Shown in pieces: positions 1 to 7,906 of a stretch of 29,222 nucleotides of DNA (position 1 is the stretch's first letter; each line of letters opens with the position of its first letter). The notes beneath the pieces are model-generated. The model made no database searches and was not told the DNA's origin. It was given only the letters and a program-made list of their open reading frames with translations. A program made the position numbers and the translations under genes. The stretch lies in contig JASLEM010000291.1 of assembly GCA_030151165.1 (NCBI GenBank), positions 1-29,222 of the forward strand, read 5' to 3'. The DNA comes from Burkholderiaceae bacterium (GTDB taxonomy: Bacteria > Pseudomonadota > Gammaproteobacteria > Burkholderiales > Burkholderiaceae).

Positions 1-961
1 CGCCGTGGGCGGGCGTCGCGGTCTCTTCGAGTTCGGCGAGCAGGCCGCGGACGACACCCTCCCGCTGCGCGTCGGCGACCGGCCCGGCACCCGTCCGCAG
101 GCGCGTCGCGATCGCCGCCAATGCTGCGGCGATCTCCGCGACGACACGGCCCGTCAACTCGGCCTGGCGCGGGGTCGCGAACTGCGCCGCGGACGTGCCC
201 ACCTCCAGCCGGCTCGCCATCGCCAGGTCGCGCAGGTCGCTCAGTTGCAGCAGGATGGCCGTCTCGTCCTGCGCGCCCGGCCCGGCGTCGTTGCCGAAGA
301 CGAGATCGCGGGCCGACTGCAGGCGCTCGGCGAACGCCGCCTCCGCGTCGAGGATGCCCGAGCGCCCGGCGTCGGGCGACAGGCCGCCCTCCTGCCGGCC
401 CATCTGCTGCCCGATCGCCGCCAGCAACGCGGAGAGCCCCTGCGCGGTCGACGCGAGCGCGAACCGGCGCCAGGTCGGCTGCAGCAGCCACGCCGTCGCG
501 ACCGCCCAGGCCCAGTAGCCCGCCGACCCGGCCAGCCCCCAGCCGAAGCGACCCCAGGTCAGGCTCTGCGACGCCGGCAGCGACATCGCGAACACCAGCG
601 ACAGGCCGGCCGCGAACGACACCGAGCCGGCCTTCGGCCCCCAGGACTGCAGCAGCATCGCGCCGAACACGATCGCGGCCACCGCGGGAACGAGCCACGC
701 CTCGTGCGGGCGAACCGCGAGGAACAGCGTGGCCGCCGCGGTGCTCGCGAGCGCCGCGGCCAGCACGCGGCGCGCGACGCGGTCGGGGGTCGTGACGACG
801 TCCGCGAGGCTGGCGCAGACCGCCGTCGCGATCGCCGCCTGCGCGGCCTGGGCACCGGCCGCGAGGCCGATCGAGACCTGGACGAGCGCGAGCCCGAGCG
901 TCACGGCGATGCCGTTGACGACCCAGGCCGGCACGTGGCGGACGACGATGGACGGTGTCAC
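1..961 (-). CDS. FUSC-family inner-membrane protein, N-terminal part (cut by window edge)
   Basis: About 320 residues are readable from a GTG at 961 to the window edge with no stop, so the C-terminal part lies outside. The N-terminus has several hydrophobic helices, with phrases typical of FUSC proteins: PAWVVNGIAVTLGLALVQ, then a short VCASLADVVTTPDR loop, then a QSWGPKAGSVSFAAG helix. A soluble charged stretch follows. FUSC proteins (YccS/aromatic acid efflux/fusaric acid resistance relatives) are inner-membrane proteins often linked to efflux of aromatic acids; the substrate here is unknown. The gene starts 75 bp after the stop of the upstream monooxygenase on the same strand, so co-transcription is plausible. 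No good ribosome binding site precedes the GTG, and an in-frame TTG further upstream is an alternative start, so the start is uncertain. Confidence 0.75.
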   Translation of the reverse strand, partial: MTPSIVVRHVPAWVVNGIAVTLGLALVQVSIGLAAGAQAAQAAIATAVCASLADVVTTPDRVARRVLAAALASTAAATLFLAVRPHEAWLVPAVAAIVFGAMLLQSWGPKAGSVSFAAGLSLVFAMSLPASQSLTWGRFGWGLAGSAGYWAWAVATAWLLQPTWRRFALASTAQGLSALLAAIGQQMGRQEGGLSPDAGRSGILDAEAAFAERLQSARDLVFGNDAGPGAQDETAILLQLSDLRDLAMASRLEVGTSAAQFATPRQAELTGRVVAEIAAALAAIATRLRTGAGPVADAQREGVVRGLLAELEETATPAHG

Positions 962-1035
962 TGGGCGCGAGTCGAGAGTCGGGCGTGCCGGCAATGTACG
1001 GTGCGCGCGGCGCCGCTGGCAAGGGCCGCAGGCGA

Positions 1036-2607
1036 CTATGCGCCCGCGAGGTCCGGCGCGCCGAACCATCGCGCGGCGGCGGACTGGACATCGGTTGCGC
1101 CCGGCGCCTGGTCGACGGCCCAGGCGACGATGCCGTCCGGCCGCACGAGCAGCGCGGCCAGTCCGAGCGTGTCGCGCGCGCCGGCCGCCACGACGTCGAT
1201 CCGATCGCGCCAGCCGTCGGCCGCGTGTCGCAGGGCGGGCGTCGCGCCGAGGTCGACCAGCACGCCGCGGCCCGTGCGCAGATGGGTCGCGAGCCGGCTG
1301 CCGTCGTCGAACGCGAAGTCCGGCGCGCTGCGGCCGACCAGCGGGTGCGCGCCGCCCAGGTCGTAGCGCAGCGAGACGCCCCACAGCTGGCCGGCGCACC
1401 ACGTCGCGCCGTCGGGGGTGTCGATCAGGCCGCGCAGGATGCCGTCGAGGGCGCGCGCGTGGGCGTCGGGCCGCATGACGGCGGCCTGCGCGCGCGTCCA
1501 GTCCAGCACCCACTCGCCGATCGGGTGGCGCTCGGCCTGGTAGGTGTCGAGCAAGCCGGCGGGCGCGGTGCCGCGCACGGTGGCGGCGAGCTTCCAGCCG
1601 AGGTTCATCGCGTCGCCCAGCCCCGCGTTCAGGCCCTGGCCGCCGAGCGCGGAGTGGATGTGCGCGGCGTCGCCGGCCAGCAGCACGCGGCCGCGGCGAT
1701 AGGTGGTCGCCAGCCGCGCGCGATCGGTGAAGCTCGTGGCGAGGTGGACGCGCGCGAGCGTGACGTCCGTGCCCGAGACGCGCCGCAGCACCGCCTGCAG
1801 GTGCTCGCGCGTGATCGGCTGCGAGCGGTCGAAGGCGCCGCCGTCGAAGTCGGCGATCGCGATGCGGCCCGGCTCGTTCATGATGAAGCCCGCGGGCGTC
1901 GCGTTGCGGCCGGGCGGGAGCTTGCCGGGGTCGGCGATGTCGACGAGGGCCGAGTACGCGGTGAACTCCGGCTCGGTGCCGGCGAACTCGAAGCCCGCCA
2001 GCTTGCGCACGACGCTGCGGCCGCCGTCGCAGCCGACGAGCCAGCGCGCGCGGAACGAGCGGTCGCCCGCGTGCACCACGATGTCGCCGTCGCCGTCGCC
2101 GCCACCGTTGCCGTGATCGCCCTGATCGAGCCCGGTGACCGCGAGCCCGCGCCGGAGGTCGACGCCCAGCGCGACCGCACGCGTGGCGAGGACGCTTTCG
2201 ATCGAGCCCATGTCGGCCGCGAAGTTGGTGGACGCGGGGCTCGGCAGCCGATAGGGCCAGCGCGATGGGTCGACCTTGGCGGCGTCGATCGCGATGCCCG
2301 CGAAATGGCCGGCCTGCGCCTGGCGCGGCGCGCCTGCCGCGGGGCCGGGGCGCGCGCCGCGCGCGGCGTCGGCGGCGGCGAGCAGGTCGTCCAGCAAGCC
2401 GCGGCGGTCGAGCGCCTCGCCCGTCGCGACGGACAGGCCGCGCGTGCCGAGCGGGGGCCGCTTCAACGGCGCCTCGGGATGGGGGTCGCGCTCGAGGACG
2501 AGCACGTCGAGGCCCGCGAGCGCGAGTTCGCAGGCGAGGAAGAGGCCGACGGGGCCGGCGCCGGCGACGACGACGTCGTGGCGATGGAAAAGGGAATCGA
2601 CAGTCAT
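1036..2607 (-). CDS. FAD-dependent aromatic monooxygenase (PheA/TfdB-like, class A)
   Basis: This 523-aa protein has the three hallmarks of class A flavoprotein hydroxylases. There is a Rossmann dinucleotide motif GAGPVG (residues 16-21) with an acidic E39 at the end of the second strand, a DG motif in GCDGG (about 193-197), and the FAD-ribityl GD motif in LLAGDAAHIHSALGGQG (about 310-324). The C-terminal 150 residues fit the thioredoxin-like domain of the phenol hydroxylase/PCP monooxygenase group. Such enzymes hydroxylate aromatic or polyketide-like substrates with NAD(P)H and O2; the substrate cannot be told from sequence. A Gly/Asp-rich insertion at about 163-175 looks like a surface loop. 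The start ATG is preceded by a long gene-free leader. The FUSC membrane protein follows on the same strand, which would suit an aromatic-compound detoxification pair, but that is inference. Confidence 0.88.
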   Translation of the reverse strand: MTVDSLFHRHDVVVAGAGPVGLFLACELALAGLDVLVLERDPHPEAPLKRPPLGTRGLSVATGEALDRRGLLDDLLAAADAARGARPGPAAGAPRQAQAGHFAGIAIDAAKVDPSRWPYRLPSPASTNFAADMGSIESVLATRAVALGVDLRRGLAVTGLDQGDHGNGGGDGDGDIVVHAGDRSFRARWLVGCDGGRSVVRKLAGFEFAGTEPEFTAYSALVDIADPGKLPPGRNATPAGFIMNEPGRIAIADFDGGAFDRSQPITREHLQAVLRRVSGTDVTLARVHLATSFTDRARLATTYRRGRVLLAGDAAHIHSALGGQGLNAGLGDAMNLGWKLAATVRGTAPAGLLDTYQAERHPIGEWVLDWTRAQAAVMRPDAHARALDGILRGLIDTPDGATWCAGQLWGVSLRYDLGGAHPLVGRSAPDFAFDDGSRLATHLRTGRGVLVDLGATPALRHAADGWRDRIDVVAAGARDTLGLAALLVRPDGIVAWAVDQAPGATDVQSAAARWFGAPDLAGA

Positions 2608-3040
2608 GAGGAAGAACTCTGAACGGGTGGGCCAGAGGCTCCGGGGCGGTCGCGCGTCAGCGTGGCGAGGGTTCGCCGGCGACGACGTCCTGCCGGAGCC
2701 GCGGTGCAGCGCGTCGAATCGATCGGGCCGTCACGGCGAGCCACGCGCCGCCGAGCCCGGGGACGGACGGCGGATGCGGGCGGCGCGAGGGCGCGCGGGA
2801 TCGAGAAGGAGAAGCCAGGGCGACGGGCGCGGGCCCGAACCGACGTCGCGGTTCAACGGGGCCGTGCGCGACGTCGCGCGCCCGGCCCGGGCGTTGCCCG
2901 GGGAACGAGGCGGTCGACGATTCGACGGTGCGAACGAAGAGGAAGTCGCTGACTTATAGGCCGCACCGTGGGGGTGGGATTCAGAGGCGTGCCGCGCCGG
3001 CAGCGCGGGGTGTCGTGCCGCGATTCTACGGCAGGCGCCC
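2608..3040. other. 433-bp gene-free region upstream of the monooxygenase
   Basis: No convincing coding frame is present; the open frames here are Arg-rich GC artefacts. On the minus strand a TATAAG at about 2952-2957 could be a -10 element. If so, the monooxygenase mRNA would have a leader of roughly 340 nt. A perfect GC hairpin lies within it at 2886-2902. I recognise no riboswitch or RNA family. Confidence 0.5.
2886..2902. repeat. Perfect 7-bp GC inverted repeat with 3-nt loop
   Basis: CCCGGGC, then GTT, then GCCCGGG forms a very stable small stem-loop. It has no U-tract on either side, so it is not a canonical intrinsic terminator. It lies between the stop of no gene on the plus strand and the leader of the minus-strand monooxygenase, so it could be an RNA structure in that leader. 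Confidence 0.5.
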
Positions 3041-3643
3041 TCAATAGACGAACGGGATCAGCCGCTTCGTCCGCGCCGCGTAGTCGACGTAGCCGCTGCC
3101 CAGCGAGGCGGCCAGCGCGGCCTCCTCGATCGCGATGCGGCGCAGGAACGCCAGCGTGATCGGCACCATCAGCACCGCCAGCGACAACGCGTTGCCGCCG
3201 CACACGCCGACGCCGAGGAAGCTCAGCAACGAGCCCGTGTAGGCCGGATGCCGGAGGTGCCGATAAGGGCCGGTGTCGATCACCCGGTGATCCGCGAGCA
3301 CCGCCACGTCGTAGGTGAACAGGCGGCCCAGCCAGGCCATCGCGACCCAGCGCAGGACGATGCCCGCGACGAACAGCGCGAGCCCCGCGCCGTAGACGGC
3401 GTTCGCCGCGGCCGCATCGAGGTCGAACCACGACGCGAACCGCGCCTGCGGGACGAGCCGCCCGGCCAGCCACGCGAGCACGATGCTGCCGCCGATGATG
3501 ACGTACAGCAGCCGCAGCGACCCGCGATCGGCCGCGCGCGTGGCATCGCCGGACAGCCGGCTGCGCATCAGCCAGAGTTCGGCCACGAGCATGAAGGCGA
3601 GCAGCATCCCGGGCGTCGGGAAGCGGGGATCCGGCAGGCTCAC
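3041..3643 (-). CDS. Isoprenylcysteine carboxyl methyltransferase-like membrane protein
   Basis: The protein has 200 aa from a GTG start at 3643 and about five hydrophobic helices. The conserved C-terminal block of the ICMT/PEMT-type membrane methyltransferases is clear. It runs DTGPYRHLRHPAYTGSLLSFLG, followed by a helix and a final E-E-A-A...Y-x-x-Y-x-x-R-T-K-R-L-I-P signature that includes GSGYVDYAARTKRLIPF. Bacterial members bind S-adenosylmethionine and methylate unknown lipid or small-molecule acceptors; most are unassigned. The GTG overlaps the stop of the upstream phosphatase gene in a GTGA tetranucleotide, so translation is probably coupled. This overlap is also why I chose the GTG. 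The frame stays open far upstream, but that part runs antisense to the phosphatase and SWIM genes and is spurious. Confidence 0.85.
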   Translation of the reverse strand: MSLPDPRFPTPGMLLAFMLVAELWLMRSRLSGDATRAADRGSLRLLYVIIGGSIVLAWLAGRLVPQARFASWFDLDAAAANAVYGAGLALFVAGIVLRWVAMAWLGRLFTYDVAVLADHRVIDTGPYRHLRHPAYTGSLLSFLGVGVCGGNALSLAVLMVPITLAFLRRIAIEEAALAASLGSGYVDYAARTKRLIPFVY

Positions 3644-4713
3644 GGGTGGACGTCTCCATGCGTCGTCGGCAGCGACTCCCCGGTGTCCAGCGCCAGCACC
3701 TGCTCGGGCCAGCGCAGCGCCGCCAGCCTCGTGCGCGGCACCACGCCCGGCGCCAGCGGCCGTTCCTGGAACCGGCCGCCGACCGAGAAGTCGACGCAGA
3801 ACACGTTGCGATGGCGCCCGTGCCACGCCGTCGGCGCGAGGTCGGTGAACAGGTTCTCGTCGGTCTTGCCGAGGGCCGCGCGGTCGACCAGCGCGAACTG
3901 GCGCCAGTAGTGGCCGACGACCACAGGCACCTCGTCCGCGTACTCGTCCCACCAGCGGATGCGCTCGACGAAGCGCCAGTGGCCGCTCGCGAAGAACGGG
4001 TGCGCGGCGCGGCGCTCGATGCCCGAGGTCACGACGCGCATCGGGTTGGCCATCTGGCGGATCTCGTCGACGGCCGCCGTGGCCTCGAGCATCGGCACGG
4101 GCTGCGACGGGTCGAGCAGGCGCTCGCGGTACTGCCGGTATTCGAGGCGCGCGGCGTCGCCGAGGCCGCGCGCGGCGACCAGCGCGGAGGCATCGTCCTC
4201 CCAGCGCACGAAGTGCTCGCGCGCCGACAGCGCCGGGTCGATCGCGCGCAGCTGCGCGACCGACGCCGCGTCCCACGCCGCGTGCACCACGCGCAGGTCG
4301 TCGCGCTCGAGCAGCAACGGCTGGCGACGCAGGAACGCGAGCACGTCGTCGCGCCGCTCCGGCTCGATGTGCACGCGCGGCTCGTACTTGCGGTCGCGCT
4401 CGCCGTACTCGCTGAAGAACCAGTCGTTGCCGTCCTTGCGGTCGCCGCGCAGCAGGTTGATCTCGTGGTTGCCGAGCGTCATGACGGCGCGGCCGCTCTC
4501 GACGAAGCCGCGCACCATCGCGATGACGCCGGGGCTGTCCGGGCCGCGGTCGCACAGGTCGCCGACGAAGACGAGCGTGCGGCCGTCGGGATGCGTGCCG
4601 TCGCCGGCGTAGCCGAGGTGGCCCAGCAGCGCGCGCAGGGCGTCGATCTCGCCGTGGACGTCGCCGACGATGTCCAGCGGGCCGGCAGGCAGGGCGGCGA
4701 ACAGGGTGCTCAT
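3640..4713 (-). CDS. Calcineurin-like metallophosphoesterase
   Basis: This 357-aa protein starts MSTLFAALPAGPLDIVGD. The dimetal phosphoesterase motifs are all visible: GDVHG (about 17-21), GDLCDRG (about 51-57), GNHE (about 81-84), a VVHAAWD histidine motif and a VVVGHYW histidine motif near residue 280. The family includes PrpE/ApaH-like protein phosphatases and dinucleoside tetraphosphatases; this protein is longer than PrpE and its substrate is unknown. The start is supported by a TATGCT hexamer exactly six bases upstream of the ATG, the geometry of a leaderless transcript, and by the absence of a Shine-Dalgarno sequence. It heads a two-gene unit with the membrane methyltransferase and is divergent from the SWIM/MoxR cassette across a 163-bp gap. 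Confidence 0.88.
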   Translation of the reverse strand: MSTLFAALPAGPLDIVGDVHGEIDALRALLGHLGYAGDGTHPDGRTLVFVGDLCDRGPDSPGVIAMVRGFVESGRAVMTLGNHEINLLRGDRKDGNDWFFSEYGERDRKYEPRVHIEPERRDDVLAFLRRQPLLLERDDLRVVHAAWDAASVAQLRAIDPALSAREHFVRWEDDASALVAARGLGDAARLEYRQYRERLLDPSQPVPMLEATAAVDEIRQMANPMRVVTSGIERRAAHPFFASGHWRFVERIRWWDEYADEVPVVVGHYWRQFALVDRAALGKTDENLFTDLAPTAWHGRHRNVFCVDFSVGGRFQERPLAPGVVPRTRLAALRWPEQVLALDTGESLPTTHGDVHP

Positions 4714-4726
4714 GGCGCCAGCATAC
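4714..4726 (-). promoter_or_regulatory. Candidate leaderless promoter (-10 TATGCT) for the phosphatase gene
   Basis: Read on the minus strand the sequence is GTATGCTGGCGCCATG, where the last ATG is the start codon. The TATGCT hexamer ends six bases before the A of ATG, so transcription would begin at or next to the start codon. The same 16 bases occur at the esterase gene start near 20049. No clear -35 is visible. Confidence 0.5.
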
Positions 4727-4824
4727 GTGGGTCGGCGTCGTTCGCGCCGACGCCGGCGCGACGCTCGCGCCGAACATGGTGGAAATCCCCGGTTTCGCGC
4801 GCCGGGGTCGTCGCGGCGCTCTCG

Positions 4825-4830
4825 TAGACT
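4825..4830 (+). promoter_or_regulatory. Weak -10 candidate for the SWIM/MoxR/VWA cassette
   Basis: TAGACT lies 46 bases before the SWIM start codon in the only gap upstream of the cassette. No convincing -35 hexamer is present at 16-18 bp, so this is only a candidate. The Shine-Dalgarno AGGGAG at 4861-4866 is much clearer and fixes the ATG at 4877. Confidence 0.25.
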
Positions 4831-4876
4831 GGGAACCGGATCGACCACAACGACATCTGCAGGGAGACGGGCCGGC

Positions 4877-6241
4877 ATGACGCTGACCTTGGAGGAAGTG
4901 ACCGCACTGGCACCGGACGACGCGTCGGCGAAGGCCGCGCGCGGCCTCGTCGCGCCGTCGAAGTGGCCGCTGCTCGGCGCGAACGACGACGCGGCCTGGG
5001 GCGAATGCCAGGGCAGCGGTTCGAAGCCGTACCAGACGCAGGTCGACCTCGCGGGGCCGGCCTTCCGCTGCTCGTGCCCGAGCCGCAAGTTTCCCTGCAA
5101 GCACGGGCTGGCGCTGCTGATGTTGCGCGCGCAAGAGCCGGCCCGCTTCGCTTCCACCGAAGCGCCGGCCTGGGTCGCGGAGTGGCTGGCGTCGCGCAGC
5201 GAGAAGGCGCAGAAGAAGGACGTGAAGCAGGCCGTGAAGGCCGCGGCGCCGGCCGATCCGCAAGCGGCGATCCGGCGCGAAGGCCAGCGCTGGCAGCGCA
5301 TCGACGCGGCGGCGGTCGACCTGCAGCGCTTCCTCGCCGACGTCCTCGCGCGCGGCCTCGGCTCGCTCGATGCCCAAGCGCTCAGGACCTGGGCCACGAC
5401 AGCGGCCCGCATGGTCGACGCGCAGGCGCCCGGCCTCGGCGCGCGGCTGCAGGACGTCGCCGCCGGCGTGCGCCGCGGCGAGCACTGGCCGGAGCGCACG
5501 TTGCACGGTCTCGGCCTGCTGCAGCTCGCCTGCGACGCGCTCGCGCGCCGCGAGACGCTGTCCCCGACGCGCCAGGCCGACCTGCGCACGCTGGTCGGCT
5601 GGCCGCACGACCAGACCGAGGTCGCGGCCGCCGGCGAGCGCCTCGCCGATCGCTGGTGCGTGCTGGGCCTCGCGATCGAGGAGCGCGCGAACAAGCTCAC
5701 GGAGCGCCGCGTCTGGCTGCGTGGGCAGCGCAGCGGTCGCTTCGGCTGGATGCTCGATCACGCGTTCGCCGGTCGCGGCTTCGAGCAGGCCTGGATCGCC
5801 GGCACCGCCGTCGACGCCACGCTCGCGTTCTTCCCAGGCGCCAGCCCGTTGCGCGCGATCGCGCTCGAACGGGGCGCGGCGTCGGCGAACGACGAGGTCG
5901 GCGCGTGGTGGCAAGGCGGCGGCGCCGGGATGGCTCGCACCGATGCGTGGCAGGACGTCGCCGAGCGCGTCGCGGCCTGCCCGTGGGCCGCGCTGCATCC
6001 GGTCGTCGTCGGTGGCGCGGTGGTCGATCACGACGGCGGCCACCTCCGGCTCGTGCGCGACGCCGACGCCTGGCCGATGGCCCTCGGCGACGCCGACGTC
6101 TGGCGCCTGCTCGCCTGCACCGGCGGCGCGCCGGTGACGCTCGCCGGCGAGTGGGACGGCACGGCCGTCCGCCCGCTGGCCGCCTGGAGTTCGGCGCCCG
6201 GCGGCGGTACCGCGCCGCTGTGGACACGGGAGGCCGCATGA
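4877..6241 (+). CDS. SWIM zinc-finger protein, first gene of the MoxR/VWA cassette
   Basis: The 454-aa protein has a SWIM zinc-binding motif near its N-terminus: C65-x-C67-x6-C74-x-H76 within FRCSCPSRKFPCKHGLALL. SWIM domains bind zinc and mediate DNA or protein contact. The rest is alpha-helical and Trp-rich, with no enzyme motif I recognise. The start ATG has a good AGGGAG ribosome binding site ten bases upstream. The stop overlaps the start of the next gene in ATGA, so translation is coupled. Genes of this type are usually found as the first member of a SWIM/DUF5691/AAA/DUF5682/VWA cluster, which is exactly the order here. The molecular role is unknown; a sensor or adaptor that recognises the target of the ATPase complex is one possibility. 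Confidence 0.87.
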   Translation: MTLTLEEVTALAPDDASAKAARGLVAPSKWPLLGANDDAAWGECQGSGSKPYQTQVDLAGPAFRCSCPSRKFPCKHGLALLMLRAQEPARFASTEAPAWVAEWLASRSEKAQKKDVKQAVKAAAPADPQAAIRREGQRWQRIDAAAVDLQRFLADVLARGLGSLDAQALRTWATTAARMVDAQAPGLGARLQDVAAGVRRGEHWPERTLHGLGLLQLACDALARRETLSPTRQADLRTLVGWPHDQTEVAAAGERLADRWCVLGLAIEERANKLTERRVWLRGQRSGRFGWMLDHAFAGRGFEQAWIAGTAVDATLAFFPGASPLRAIALERGAASANDEVGAWWQGGGAGMARTDAWQDVAERVAACPWAALHPVVVGGAVVDHDGGHLRLVRDADAWPMALGDADVWRLLACTGGAPVTLAGEWDGTAVRPLAAWSSAPGGGTAPLWTREAA

Positions 6242-7884
6242 CGCAGGCCACGCCCGCGTGGGCGCCGTTGATGCCGGTGGCGATGGTGGGCACCGATCGC
6301 CATGCCGGGCCGATGCCCGCCTGGCCGGGCGAGATCGGCGCGGCCATCGCGGCACTCGCGTCGGCGCGGCGCCCGGCCGACCTGCCGCCCGACATCGACC
6401 AGGCCGCGGCCGGCGTGCTGCGAGCCGCCGCGATCCTCGCCACCTGCGGGATGGCGGGCGCGCGCCCGATGCGCGCGGCGCTCGCCGCCTCGCGCGAAGC
6501 CGCGGCCGTCGACGCGAACCCCACGCTCGCCGACCCCGCCGTCGAACGCTGGCTGGCCTGGGCCTTGCGCGACGGCCCCGACCGGTTGAAGCAGGCCTTC
6601 CTCGTGCGCCTCGGCCAGGCCGGGCTGCGGCTGCCGGCGGTGCTGTTGCCGGCGGCGCTCGAGCTCGCGCGCCACTCGCTCGCCCTGCGCACGACGATCC
6701 AGCCGTTGCTGGGCGAACGCGGCGTCTGGCTTGCGCGGCAGCGCGAGGACTGGCAGTTCGCAGCCGGCGTGGCGGCGGCGGACGACGACGAGCGCACATG
6801 GAGCGAGGGCACGCTGGAGCAACGCAAGGCCTTCTTCGCGGCGCAGCGCCGGCGCGACCCGGCCGGCGCCCGCGCACGCCTCGTCGCGGCATTGCCCGAG
6901 ATGCCCGCCCGGGAACGCGCCGACCTGGCGCGCGGCCTCGCGATCGGACTCGGGCCCGACGACGAAGCGCTGCTCGACCAGTTGCGCGGCGACCGCAGCC
7001 AGGACGTCCGCGCCGCCGCGCTCGATCTGCTGCTGCGCCTGCCCGACTCGGGCCACGCGATGCGCGCGGCCGCGAGGCTCGCGGCGCTGATGTCGCGCGG
7101 CTCGTTGCTCACCGGCCGCCGCTGGATCATCGAGCCGCCCGCGCAGCCGGCGGACGACTGGAAGGCCGACCAGGTCGAGGCCGCGGTGTCGGCCGGCGTG
7201 AGTGCCGGGCTGAAGGGCGAACGCGCGTGGTGGCTCCATCAACTGGTGCGCCAGGTGCCGCTCGCCTGGTGGACATCGCACACGGGCATGAGCGTCGCCG
7301 ACATCGCCGCCTGGGCCGACCGCGGCGACTGGGCCGAGGCGCTGTGGACCGGCTGGCGCGATGTGCTGCGCGCCGCCCCCGATCGCGCCTGGGCGGAGGC
7401 CTTGCTGGACGACTGGCCCGAACCTTCGGCACCGGGCGCGCCCGGACGTCCCTCGCGCGCCGTGCTGGGGGATCGCAGCCTCGTGCTGTGGGTCGTCGCG
7501 CCCGAGGTCCGCGAGCGCCATTTCGAGCGGCGGCTGAAGTCGGCCGACGCGCCGCTCGCGACGCAGGTGCTCGACATCGCCGCCGGCTGCGCGCCGGGCG
7601 AGACGGTGTCCGCGCGCCTCGCGCCGCTGATGGTGGCGCGCGTCAAGGCGGCGCTCGCTGCCACCCTGCCCGCCGATGCCGCAGCCCGGCAAGCCGCGGC
7701 CTCGAGCCAGGACGCCGTCGGCCGCTGCCTGGCCGAGCTCTGCTGCGTGCTGCCGCTCGCGTCGCTCGCCGACTTCGACGACTGGCCCTCCTCGCCCGAC
7801 GAATCCGCCGCCATCGGCCGGGCCCGCCACGAAAGCCGGCAGATCATCCAGGCGCGCCGCGCGCTGGATGCGTTCCTTCCCTGA
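6238..7884 (+). CDS. DUF5691-type alpha-helical repeat protein
   Basis: This 548-aa, Ala/Leu/Trp-rich protein begins MTQATPAWAPLMPVAMVGTD. It is predicted mostly helical, with paired helices that resemble HEAT-like repeats, for example SQDVRAAALDLLLRLPDSGH at about 255-275. No catalytic motif is apparent. The assignment to DUF5691 rests on its position between a SWIM protein and a MoxR ATPase, its length and its general character; I could not run a profile search. The start overlaps the SWIM stop by four bases (ATGA). It could be a scaffold for the neighbouring ATPase, but that is inference only. Confidence 0.75.
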   Translation: MTQATPAWAPLMPVAMVGTDRHAGPMPAWPGEIGAAIAALASARRPADLPPDIDQAAAGVLRAAAILATCGMAGARPMRAALAASREAAAVDANPTLADPAVERWLAWALRDGPDRLKQAFLVRLGQAGLRLPAVLLPAALELARHSLALRTTIQPLLGERGVWLARQREDWQFAAGVAAADDDERTWSEGTLEQRKAFFAAQRRRDPAGARARLVAALPEMPARERADLARGLAIGLGPDDEALLDQLRGDRSQDVRAAALDLLLRLPDSGHAMRAAARLAALMSRGSLLTGRRWIIEPPAQPADDWKADQVEAAVSAGVSAGLKGERAWWLHQLVRQVPLAWWTSHTGMSVADIAAWADRGDWAEALWTGWRDVLRAAPDRAWAEALLDDWPEPSAPGAPGRPSRAVLGDRSLVLWVVAPEVRERHFERRLKSADAPLATQVLDIAAGCAPGETVSARLAPLMVARVKAALAATLPADAAARQAAASSQDAVGRCLAELCCVLPLASLADFDDWPSSPDESAAIGRARHESRQIIQARRALDAFLP

Positions 7885-7906
7885 ATCCAACCCACCGAGA
7901 CACGTC

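Noticed and set aside
5..1366. A 453-codon plus-strand open frame at the window start
   Set aside because: It is opposite the FUSC gene and the end of the monooxygenase, both with clear family sequence, and is Arg-rich without motifs.
3041..6892. A 1283-codon open frame on the minus strand
   Set aside because: It is antisense to the SWIM and DUF5691 genes and out of frame with the phosphatase; only its last 200 codons (the methyltransferase) have recognisable protein sequence. The remainder is Arg/Pro/Ala-rich, an artefact of high GC.
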